DNA from: JAXGZG01 sp050952065
GTDB lineage: Bacteria > Bacillota > Sulfobacillia > Fermentithermobacillales > Fermentithermobacillaceae
Direction of reading: 5' to 3'
Assembly (NCBI GenBank): GCA_050952065.1
Contig: JBMNKF010000001.1
Coordinates: forward strand, 62,001 to 126,000
Length of the DNA stretch: 64,000 nucleotides
Shown here one piece after another: positions 33,068 through 41,011 of this stretch; positions within the stretch are counted from its first letter, which is position 1, and the number at the start of each line of letters is the position of its first letter. Both the position numbers and the translations under genes were made by a program. Below the pieces are notes generated by a model. That model was given only the letters and a program-made list of their open reading frames with translations. It had not been told where the DNA came from and made no database searches.

Positions 33068-34615
33068 TTGTCGAAAAAGCGGATAGCCGAGGCTACTTTT
33101 ATCGTTGTGATCTTGGGCGTACTTTCTAAAGTCTTGGGGTTCGCCAGAGAACAGATGATAGCCGTGTTTTTTGGAGCCACCGGCCGTACTGATGCCTACG
33201 TTGTGGCCAACATGATTCCCGTGTTGATAACGGGCCTGATCTCCGGGCCCCTGTCCACCGCCTTTCTGCCTGTTTTCGCGTCTCACGTGGCCAAAGGCGA
33301 TAGAGAAGGGGCCTCGCGGTTGGCCTCATCCATGATCACCATATCTACCGTAGGAGTTCTCTTTCTTGCGGTAATGGCAATGTTTCCTGCCGATCACCTG
33401 GTGAGGCTTGTTGCGCCGGGGTTCTCGGGCGAGACTTTCTCTAGCGCAGTCGCCTTGACCAGAGTATTCCTGCCGGCAATGGTCATACCGCTCTTGTCGT
33501 CGTTCGCCAAGACCATTCTAAACTCGAACGATCATTTCGCTGTTCCCGCGTTGGCCCCATCTATACAGAACTTGGTGATCGTTGCGGTTGTAGCCCTCTT
33601 CGCGCCTACCTTTGGAGTGACGTCTTTGGCCGTGGCCGTGGTACTTGGGTACCTTGCGGCGTTTGCCGTTCAGGTTCCGTCTATGGTGAAAGTGGGAGGG
33701 TGGCCAAAGGCTACGTTTAGAGTCGACGACAGTGTTACCAAGGTGTTCAAGCTCTCGTGGCCCCTCATGGCGGGATCGTTATTTTCCCAGTTCTACTTGT
33801 TCGTGGACAGAAACCTGGCTTCTCACCTTCCCGAAGGGTCCATAGCGGCTTTGAGCTTTGCGGACCGCATCAGGCAGGTGCCCCTGGGTTTGTTTGTTGC
33901 CGCGGTGGTCACAGTGGTGTACCCGTCGCTTTCCGGTATGTGGGCACAGAAGGACCAAGATGGGTTCAAAGAGACCACCATCATGGGACTCCGCTACGTG
34001 GAGTTTGTGTGCATACCGGCAGCTTTGGGACTCATGGTGCTCGCAAATCCTGTGGTGAGGGTCATTTTCCAGCATGGCGCGTTTACTCGGGAGGCCACGG
34101 CGCTCACGGCTTCGGCGCTCTTGGCCTACTGCCCTGCACTTGTGGGCATGGCGGCTATCCAGATCATAAACGTAGCCTTTTACTCAAGCCAAGAGACCAG
34201 GATCCCCGTGCTTTTGGCGGCAGGTGTCGCTGCGCTCAATACCGTCTTGGATCTTCTCTTGATCAAACCCTTTGGCCATGTGGGGTTGGCTTTGGCGAAT
34301 TCTGCTGCAAACCTTCTAGGTGCCCTTGCAGGTCTCCACGCCCTCAACAGAATGTCCAGACTGCCTCTTAGATCCCTGTTTCGTTCCTTGACCAAAATCC
34401 TTCTAGCCTCGGGGACTATGGGAGTTGTGGCTTTGGCCCTGTCTCGGGCAACAGGGTTTCATAGAGCGGCCGAGAGTATCTTGCGAGACGCTGTGAGCGC
34501 GGGGATAGTCATAGGCGGAGCGGGGCTCTCCTATCTTCTCTTGGCGGCAGTTCTTAAGTGCGAGGAGCTCTCGGCTTTTCTTGGGCTACTTAAGAGGTCA
34601 AAGGGCTCGCCATAG
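33068..34615 (+). CDS. murJ: MurJ lipid II flippase (MviN family)
   Basis: Fourteen-helix membrane protein of 515 residues in the MOP superfamily. N-terminal block KVLGFAREQMIAVFFGATGRTDAY is diagnostic of MviN/MurJ, as are the LNSNDHFAVPALAP and EFVCIPAALGLMVLANPVV segments. It moves the peptidoglycan precursor lipid II from the inner to the outer leaflet. TTG start with GAGGG upstream. Divergent from the ABC exporter operon and upstream of an S9 peptidase gene without clear link. Confidence 0.95.
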   Translation: MSKKRIAEATFIVVILGVLSKVLGFAREQMIAVFFGATGRTDAYVVANMIPVLITGLISGPLSTAFLPVFASHVAKGDREGASRLASSMITISTVGVLFLAVMAMFPADHLVRLVAPGFSGETFSSAVALTRVFLPAMVIPLLSSFAKTILNSNDHFAVPALAPSIQNLVIVAVVALFAPTFGVTSLAVAVVLGYLAAFAVQVPSMVKVGGWPKATFRVDDSVTKVFKLSWPLMAGSLFSQFYLFVDRNLASHLPEGSIAALSFADRIRQVPLGLFVAAVVTVVYPSLSGMWAQKDQDGFKETTIMGLRYVEFVCIPAALGLMVLANPVVRVIFQHGAFTREATALTASALLAYCPALVGMAAIQIINVAFYSSQETRIPVLLAAGVAALNTVLDLLLIKPFGHVGLALANSAANLLGALAGLHALNRMSRLPLRSLFRSLTKILLASGTMGVVALALSRATGFHRAAESILRDAVSAGIVIGGAGLSYLLLAAVLKCEELSAFLGLLKRSKGSP

Positions 34616-34735
34616 TCTTTAGAGAAGTCCCGAAGAATTGAAGACATGGACAGACCCGCAGGCGGGAATGTGTCGCCTTCCCCTAGAATTTCGAAAGAGA
34701 ACCGGAGCGCAGAAGAGATGAAAGGAGATATGGAC

Positions 34736-36841
34736 GTGAGAAGGATTTTGGCGAAAGATCTCCTTGGTATGCGGTGGGTATCAGACCCGCAGATATCGCC
34801 CGACGGTACGAAAGCCCTTTATTCAATCAAGGCGGTGTCTCTTCTGGACAGGGACAAGAGATACCAAGTACAAATCTACATGGCAGAAAACGGCCGGGAA
34901 TTCCCTTTCACTTCCGGTCCCAAGAACGATTCGGCACCGAGGTGGTCACCTGACGGCAAGAAAGTGGCTTTTCTCTCTGATCGAGATGAGGACAAACCCC
35001 AATTGTACGTGATCTCAGCTACCGGCGGCGAGGCTCTGCAGATGACTTACAGGATGAGCGGTGTGGGCGAACCTGTATGGTCTCCAGATGGCCGAAAGAT
35101 AGCCTTTTCGGCTCTTCCAACAGAGCCAGAAGATGAACCCAAAGCCAAGTCAGATGTCAGGGTGATTACCAAGATTCGCTTTAAACTCAATGGGCGAGGT
35201 TTCTTGCCCGAAAAAGCCGTTCAGATTCACGTTCTGGACTTGGAAACCGGGCACGTATCCCAAATTACCCACGGCAATTACGATTGCCAAGAACCCAGAT
35301 GGTCGCCTGATGGCAAGTACATAGCTTTCGTCTCCGCCAGATACCGGCGACACGAGTATTCGTCAATAAAGGACATTTACCTGATTCCGTGTGAGGGCGG
35401 TGAAATGACCAAGATCACAGCCACAAACGTGTCTGTTGGGGGCATATCGTGGTCGCCCGATGGCAGGTCTCTGGCGTTTTACGGGCACGACGACTCGCGA
35501 AAGAGTGCCACAGTGCCCGGTGTCTGTACGATCTCTGTCAATGGGGGCCCCGTCAGATTCTTAACCAGACACTCTGAACTGGGAGTAGGTCAGTCTGCCT
35601 CAGGTGATATGGGAGGAAGTCCCGGCACTCCGCCGGCGTGGTCACAAGACGGCGAGTCCATTTTCTTCACTGCCCTGGAGCGAGGCAGGACTCACCTATA
35701 CAAAGTGAACTCTCTCACAGGGGCCATTACTCAGATAACCTTCGGCGATTCGACAGTTTCGGGTTGGACTAAGGCTTGCCAAAACGACAGATTTGTCCTT
35801 CACGTGCAGTCTCCATCCCTAATAGGCGATATGTTTGTACTTGACGACAAGACTTCTTCACATGATACGAGTGCCAATGCATGGGGCAAATTCTGCGTGG
35901 CCCCTAAAACGATCCTCGGGGCATCTTCTCCATACATGGTAAGGCGCCTGTCTAGGGTGAATGAGGACCTTCTGTCTAGAGTGATCCTCAGCTTGCCTAC
36001 TGAGTTCGAAACAAGGAGCAAGGACGGCACAAAGATCCACGGCTGGATCATGAAGCCTGTTGGCATCAAGGAGGGCGTCAAATATCCTATCGCTCTTGAG
36101 ATCCATGGCGGTCCGCACGCTTCCTATGGGGCGACTTTTTTCCACGAGTTTCAACTCCTGGCATCCAGAGGCTACGGCGTCGTGTTTTGTAATCCCAGAG
36201 GCAGCACCGGGTACGGCCAGGAGTTCCAGACTGCTATCAGGCACGATTGGGGCGGCGTTGACTATGAGGATGTCATGGCGGCTGCCGATTATGCCGCGTC
36301 TTTGCCATGGGTTGACAGCCAACGGATGGGAGTGCTCGGCGGAAGCTACGGAGGGTACATGACCAATTGGATCGTGACCCACACTGATAGGTTTGGAGCA
36401 GCCGTTGCCCAGAGGAGTACCTGCAACCGGTTGAGCCAGTTTGGCGCCAGCGATGCTGCGTTTACCAATGGGGAGTGGGAGTTTCAGGGCGATCCGTGGG
36501 ATAATCCCAAGGCTTACTTAGATCGATCGCCGCTCATGTATGTGAGAAATGTGACAACTCCCATTATGCTCATCCACAGCGAACAAGATCTCAGGTGTCC
36601 TATGGAGCAAGCCGAGGAGTTCTTCGTCGCTCTAAAGAAGACCGGAAAGCCAGTTGTGCTTGTGCGGTTTCCTGACGAGAACCACGAGTTGTCTCGCTCC
36701 GGCGGGCCCAAGCACCGCGTTGAGAGGCTGGAATACATTGTGTCGTGGTTTGACAGGTATCTTCGCCCGGTCGTTGCCGACTACGATCCGCCCTTGTCTC
36801 TGGAAGATGCAGAAACCGCGGTCCTGCCGGAGGATGTCTAG
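34736..36841 (+). CDS. S9 family peptidase (acylaminoacyl/prolyl oligopeptidase type)
   Basis: Serine peptidase of about 701 residues. The first two thirds form a WD40-like beta propeller with repeated WSPDGxxIAF blades (PVWSPDGRKIAF, PRWSPDGKYIAF, ISWSPDGRSLAF), which admits only short peptides. The C-terminal alpha/beta hydrolase domain carries HGGPHASYG (oxyanion), the nucleophile GGSYGGYM, an Asp in SEQDLRCP region and the catalytic His in DENHELSRSG. Likely cytoplasmic, finishing peptide breakdown. Start: GTG 34736 has AAAGGAG exactly 8 nt upstream; in-frame ATGs at 34646, 34718 and 34730 have poorer sites. The nuclease gene follows with 1 bp overlap. Confidence 0.92.
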   Translation: MRRILAKDLLGMRWVSDPQISPDGTKALYSIKAVSLLDRDKRYQVQIYMAENGREFPFTSGPKNDSAPRWSPDGKKVAFLSDRDEDKPQLYVISATGGEALQMTYRMSGVGEPVWSPDGRKIAFSALPTEPEDEPKAKSDVRVITKIRFKLNGRGFLPEKAVQIHVLDLETGHVSQITHGNYDCQEPRWSPDGKYIAFVSARYRRHEYSSIKDIYLIPCEGGEMTKITATNVSVGGISWSPDGRSLAFYGHDDSRKSATVPGVCTISVNGGPVRFLTRHSELGVGQSASGDMGGSPGTPPAWSQDGESIFFTALERGRTHLYKVNSLTGAITQITFGDSTVSGWTKACQNDRFVLHVQSPSLIGDMFVLDDKTSSHDTSANAWGKFCVAPKTILGASSPYMVRRLSRVNEDLLSRVILSLPTEFETRSKDGTKIHGWIMKPVGIKEGVKYPIALEIHGGPHASYGATFFHEFQLLASRGYGVVFCNPRGSTGYGQEFQTAIRHDWGGVDYEDVMAAADYAASLPWVDSQRMGVLGGSYGGYMTNWIVTHTDRFGAAVAQRSTCNRLSQFGASDAAFTNGEWEFQGDPWDNPKAYLDRSPLMYVRNVTTPIMLIHSEQDLRCPMEQAEEFFVALKKTGKPVVLVRFPDENHELSRSGGPKHRVERLEYIVSWFDRYLRPVVADYDPPLSLEDAETAVLPEDV

Positions 36842-37509
36842 TGAAGCGACAGACCAAACCTCAGAACGGCAGTTATATATGGAGTCACCACGAGGAGACC
36901 AAGAGCGAACAGAGACTCGCCAAACTTCTGGGCAAGGCCGGTATCAGGTTTAGCAGGGAGGTTCCGATTAAGGGCTTTACAGTTGACTTCTTGATCGACC
37001 AATGGCTTGTTATCGAGGTAGACGGAGAGAGTCACCTCACAAGCGATCGGGCACGACATGACGCTTCTCGCCAGAAGGCCATAGAAGATGCGGGCTTCAC
37101 GGTGCTCAGAATCCCGGCCCACGGACTGTCCAGTTCAGGAGAACAAAAGCGCTGGCTCAAGAAGATAAGAGAGACTCTGTCGTTTCCTCCACATAGGAGA
37201 TCTGAAGGATTTCAGAATCAAGGTTACCTGAGGCAGATGGAGAATGTGCGTAAGGCACTTTTATTGGGAGAAAAGGAGCGTCTCAGGCGGGAGAGTCTGG
37301 CGTACAACGGACTGGGCGACCTCAAGCGGGCAGGCAATCGGCAGTCATCTAGAGAAGAGATCGAAGAGACCATGGAAGATTACTTCGGCAAGAATGGAGA
37401 AGACTTCGCCACGCTCCTATCAGAATATGACCAAGAAACCCCTGCTAAGGACAAATACGTGCCGAAAAGAACCAGGGAGACGCGGAAAAACAGAGGCAGA
37501 CGCAGATAG
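36841..37509 (+). CDS. DUF559 domain protein (VSR/PD-(D/E)XK nuclease fold)
   Basis: Basic protein of 222 residues. Residues about 20-120 are a DUF559 domain related to very-short-patch repair endonucleases: SEQRLAKLLGKAGIRFSREVPI, then FTVDFLIDQWLVIEVDGESH with the catalytic Asp and the ExDG core, RQKAIEDAGFTVLRIP at the end. The remaining 100 residues are charged and look helical. Activity on DNA is inferred. GTG 36841 has GGAGG 7 nt upstream and overlaps the S9 stop by one base, so it is coupled to that gene although the functions seem unrelated. Confidence 0.85.
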   Translation: MKRQTKPQNGSYIWSHHEETKSEQRLAKLLGKAGIRFSREVPIKGFTVDFLIDQWLVIEVDGESHLTSDRARHDASRQKAIEDAGFTVLRIPAHGLSSSGEQKRWLKKIRETLSFPPHRRSEGFQNQGYLRQMENVRKALLLGEKERLRRESLAYNGLGDLKRAGNRQSSREEIEETMEDYFGKNGEDFATLLSEYDQETPAKDKYVPKRTRETRKNRGRRR

Positions 37510-37532
37510 AGACCGAGAGGAGGTTGCCCCTC

Positions 37533-37859
37533 ATGTTGGTAGTGGCCATGGTATTCCTGCTCCTTGTGGTGGTGTTTGCGGTCCAAAACGCCCAATTAGT
37601 GAGCATCATGTTTTTTGGATGGACCCTGAGCATGAACCTTGCCCTGGTGGTTCTGGGATCGGTGAGCGTCGGTGTTCTTGTGGGAGCCGTATGGGTTTGG
37701 TTTCGCCAGATAGGCGTTAGGGCAAGAGTGAAGGAGCTTTCTAAGGAGCTCGCCGAAGAGCGTGAGAAGTCCTGCCGTCTCGACAAGGCTCTTCAGGAAC
37801 TCATCGTGAACCAAAAAGGCCAAGATGCCTCAGGAGTTCAAGGAATCGCTTCAAAGTAG
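37533..37859 (+). CDS. LapA family membrane protein (DUF1049)
   Basis: Small protein of about 108 residues: two transmembrane helices (MLVVAMVFLLLVVVFAVQNAQLV and the LALVVLGSVSVGVLVGAVW stretch, each with the family's QNxxxV and FF motifs) followed by a cytoplasmic coiled-coil tail. This is the LapA/LapB-type DUF1049 layout; in E. coli LapA works with LapB on LPS assembly, but Gram-positive members have no known task. ATG 37533 lies 9 nt after GAGGAGG. Its end overlaps the recJ start by 35 bp. Confidence 0.88.
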   Translation: MLVVAMVFLLLVVVFAVQNAQLVSIMFFGWTLSMNLALVVLGSVSVGVLVGAVWVWFRQIGVRARVKELSKELAEEREKSCRLDKALQELIVNQKGQDASGVQGIASK

Positions 37860-40356
37860 ACTGCCGGCATATCGATGGAATCTTCCGGCTCGGATCGATG
37901 AAGGGCTCATCTTGGAGGTTTGCCGGAAGACGGGAGTCTCTCCGGTGGCTGGGTCGGTTCTCTTACATCGGAACTCTGGTGACGTGACCAAGGCGATATC
38001 TCATTTCTTGGATGAGGGCACGGCTCTTGGTGATGTCCAGAGCTGGCTGCCCGAAGCCGGAGAGAGCGCTCGCAGGATCTTGGCTGCCCGGGATCATGGT
38101 GAAACCGTGGCGATCTACGGAGATTTCGATGCTGATGGAGTGACGGGTGCCGTGGTTCTTACCGAGGCTTTTCGCGCTCTTGGCATCCAATGCGTTGTAT
38201 ATCTTCCGGATCGGGCAACCGAGGGCTATGGATTCCATCCCCAACGGGTTCACACTCTGGTTTCTGAAGGGGCCTCTCTATTGGTGACTGTAGATTGCGG
38301 CATCTCGGGTCACCAAGGCTGCCAGATGGCCTGCGACTTGGGTGTCGACGTCATCATTACCGACCATCACCTTCCCCCTCAAGAACTGCCGCGTACTCTA
38401 GCCATACTGAATCCCCACTTGCCTTCTTGGGCCAGTCTCGAGTTGCAGTATCTTTCAGGTGCGGGAGTGGCCTACCTCTTGGCGCTGGCTGTCTTGGAGA
38501 TGGCGGGCCAAGGCGACATCATGCCTCTCCGATGGGCTCGCGATCTCTTGACGCTGTCTATTGCAGGTGATGGCCAACCTTTGGTGGGACTGAATCGTCA
38601 GTGGGTTAGGTCTGGACTGGAGGTCCTCAAGGAGGCCCAACGGCCGGGAATTAGGGCCCTTGCCACAGTGGCCGGAATTATCGGGAAAGGCGCCGACCGA
38701 CGTCCCTGGTTGTTCGATAGAGATGTTACCTTTGGACTTGTGCCAAGGATAAACGCCGCGGGTCGTATGGATAGCGCTCATCTTGCCTACAGCGTCCTCG
38801 TCGAGGACGACTTCGACAGATGCATGGACCTTGCCCGCAAGCTAGATGACCTTAATCAGAGGCGTAAGGCGGCGGAACAGGAGATTCTTGTCCAGTGTCA
38901 GGAGTTGGCTGATCCCCAAGCCTACGCTTTGTGCGGATTCGGACCGAAGTGGCATCCGGGAGTAGTGGGAATCGTATGCTCAAGGCTTCGGGAGTCATAT
39001 CAGAGGCCTGTGGCCTTGGCAGGGGGAGAGGGAGAGATACTCAAGGGCTCTGTTAGAGGTATCGCCCAATTCGATGCCTATCGTGCTTTGTCCCAATGTC
39101 GAGAATATCTTGTGAGCTTTGGCGGACACCGTGAGGCTGCAGGGTTCTTGGTAAAGCGGTCCCAGGTTGAGGAGTTCTTTAGAGGGTTCAGCGTCGCATG
39201 TCAAGAGATGCTGGAACGTGTCGACATGATTCCGTCTTTGGATGTGGACAGTGTGGTCGATCTCGCCCAGGTATCAAGCGATTCCATTGGCTCTTTGATG
39301 GCTCTCGGGCCGTTTGGGCAGGATAATCTTTTACCGGTTCTGGCCTCGACTGATTGTCAGATCCACCAAGTACGGCTGATTGGGGATACCCTCAGGCATC
39401 TGGCTCTTACCTTGAAAAAAGGCGGCGAAAAGAGGCGTTTCATCTGGTTTGGCCGTGGCCATATGGCAAGGTCCATAGCCCTATGGGGCGCCGCGGATGT
39501 GGCTTTTACCCCGTACGGTAGCGTGTACTTAGGCAGGCAAGAGTATTCTCCTTTAGTGCGCGACATGAGGCCCGCACGGAGCTTGTCAGGAGAGGCCTAC
39601 CGGGATCTGATTAAGAGTCTCCCCAAAAGGCGTCTGATCGCCTATACGTGGTCTGAAGGTGCCGCAAGAGCTCTTGTGTCTTCGGCCCAAAAGGAAGGAC
39701 GGGCAGCTGCCCTACACACCGAGACTTGTACGGGTGCTTTGGCTCACGAAGCGCGTCTGGCTTTGGCTAAGCCCTGTGGTATCGTGGTTTCTACATCCCC
39801 TTGGACTCTGTGCCAGTATCCCGGCCCGGAGGTAGCTCTTTTCTTGCTCCATCAACCCCTATCTGCCTCTGATGCAAGTCGTCTGTTCGCAATGTCCAAG
39901 GAGATAGACTGTTTGTGGCTTTACTCCGACTGGGCCGAGGATTCTTGCTTGTGGCTTGACTGGGGGTATCCCTCGAAGGAACTCTTGCAGAACTTGTGGA
40001 ATTACCTGCTGAGCGCTTTCCCCGGCAGGCGGGTTCCTTTGCGGGAACTGGGGGCGCGGTGGGAAGAAATCCTCTCCGATATCCGAGTCCCCTCTTGGGG
40101 GACGCGGTATGCAGGAGCCTGGGAAGGAGCACAGGCACTCATCAATTCGTGTCTTACGATCCTAGAAGACCTGGGTCTTGCCGTATATGACCAGAGCAGG
40201 AAACAACCCGAACTGCTGCTCACAAACGCCACCGGCCAGATTTCTTTGTCAGGCTCACAGTTGTTTGCCCGCGGGAAATCTATGAGGAGCGCTTGGCAGG
40301 AGTCCTGTGAGAGGGTAATGGGTTACGATTTCTCTTTGTGGAGGGTCAGTCGATGA
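37825..40356 (+). CDS. recJ: Single-stranded-DNA-specific exonuclease RecJ
   Basis: 5'-3' ssDNA exonuclease of 843 residues for recombination and mismatch or base repair. DHH motifs: IYGDFDADG (Asp100, 102, 104), TVDCGI (Asp157), TDHH (180-182), and a DHHA1 domain with GFGPKWHPGVVGIVCSR and GSVRG, FGGHREAAG near residues 375-445. The motif usually written TVADVVPL reads IAGDGQPL here: Asp249 is kept but one residue appears inserted before it. The C-terminal 280 residues match the long form found in Firmicutes. Start with AAGG upstream overlaps the LapA gene; its stop overlaps the apt start (ATGA). Confidence 0.93.
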   Translation: MPQEFKESLQSRLPAYRWNLPARIDEGLILEVCRKTGVSPVAGSVLLHRNSGDVTKAISHFLDEGTALGDVQSWLPEAGESARRILAARDHGETVAIYGDFDADGVTGAVVLTEAFRALGIQCVVYLPDRATEGYGFHPQRVHTLVSEGASLLVTVDCGISGHQGCQMACDLGVDVIITDHHLPPQELPRTLAILNPHLPSWASLELQYLSGAGVAYLLALAVLEMAGQGDIMPLRWARDLLTLSIAGDGQPLVGLNRQWVRSGLEVLKEAQRPGIRALATVAGIIGKGADRRPWLFDRDVTFGLVPRINAAGRMDSAHLAYSVLVEDDFDRCMDLARKLDDLNQRRKAAEQEILVQCQELADPQAYALCGFGPKWHPGVVGIVCSRLRESYQRPVALAGGEGEILKGSVRGIAQFDAYRALSQCREYLVSFGGHREAAGFLVKRSQVEEFFRGFSVACQEMLERVDMIPSLDVDSVVDLAQVSSDSIGSLMALGPFGQDNLLPVLASTDCQIHQVRLIGDTLRHLALTLKKGGEKRRFIWFGRGHMARSIALWGAADVAFTPYGSVYLGRQEYSPLVRDMRPARSLSGEAYRDLIKSLPKRRLIAYTWSEGAARALVSSAQKEGRAAALHTETCTGALAHEARLALAKPCGIVVSTSPWTLCQYPGPEVALFLLHQPLSASDASRLFAMSKEIDCLWLYSDWAEDSCLWLDWGYPSKELLQNLWNYLLSAFPGRRVPLRELGARWEEILSDIRVPSWGTRYAGAWEGAQALINSCLTILEDLGLAVYDQSRKQPELLLTNATGQISLSGSQLFARGKSMRSAWQESCERVMGYDFSLWRVSR

Positions 40357-40895
40357 AGGAGGATCTTAGCGCTGAACTGGGATCAAAGCTCAGAGTCATT
40401 CCGGACTTCCCGGTCAAAGGAGTGAGTTTCAAAGATATTACTCCGCTTCTTTCCGATACTGAAGCGTTTCACAAGGCCATAGAGGCTCTCAGCGAAGAAT
40501 GTGGCAAGGTGGAGTTTGATGTAATTGTCGCACCGGAGTCCCGCGGTTTCATAATCGGCGCCGTTCTCGCTTACGTCATGGGAAAGCCATTCGCTCCTGT
40601 GCGGAAGAAGGGCAAACTGCCCTACAAGACTGTGTCTGGTGAGTATGAGCTGGAGTATGGGACCGATATCCTTGAGATGCATGAAGATGCCGTCAAGCCT
40701 GGCCAGAGAGTATTGGTGGTTGATGACCTTCTGGCTACCGGAGGTACCATCTTAGCTTCCATAGACATGGTGGAGAGACTTGGCGGAATAGTCAGTGCCG
40801 CGGCGTTTCTCATAGAATTGACTTACATACCCGGCAGGGCTAATCTAGGTAAAAGAGGATATGATGTCATTTCTCTCATAAAGCTCTCGGATTAG
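40353..40895 (+). CDS. apt: Adenine phosphoribosyltransferase
   Basis: Purine salvage enzyme of 180 residues that makes AMP from adenine and PRPP. It shows the family's IPDFPVKGVSFKDITPLL N-terminal block, APESRGFIIGA, RKKGKLPYKT, and the PRPP loop RVLVVDDLLATGGT. The ATG overlaps the recJ stop by 4 bp, GGAGG lies 8 nt before, so it is translationally coupled. recJ-apt-relA is a conserved order in Firmicutes, and all three touch nucleotide metabolism or DNA repair. Confidence 0.97.
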   Translation: MKEDLSAELGSKLRVIPDFPVKGVSFKDITPLLSDTEAFHKAIEALSEECGKVEFDVIVAPESRGFIIGAVLAYVMGKPFAPVRKKGKLPYKTVSGEYELEYGTDILEMHEDAVKPGQRVLVVDDLLATGGTILASIDMVERLGGIVSAAAFLIELTYIPGRANLGKRGYDVISLIKLSD

Positions 40896-41011
40896 GTCTC
40901 TTGGGCGCGGAATAGGACGGCGGCATAGTCTGGTCCGGGATGGGTCAAGACATGTCGCTTTTCTATCACGTGATCTTCTTACACGAATCCTACTTCGGAA
41001 GAGGATGAGGT

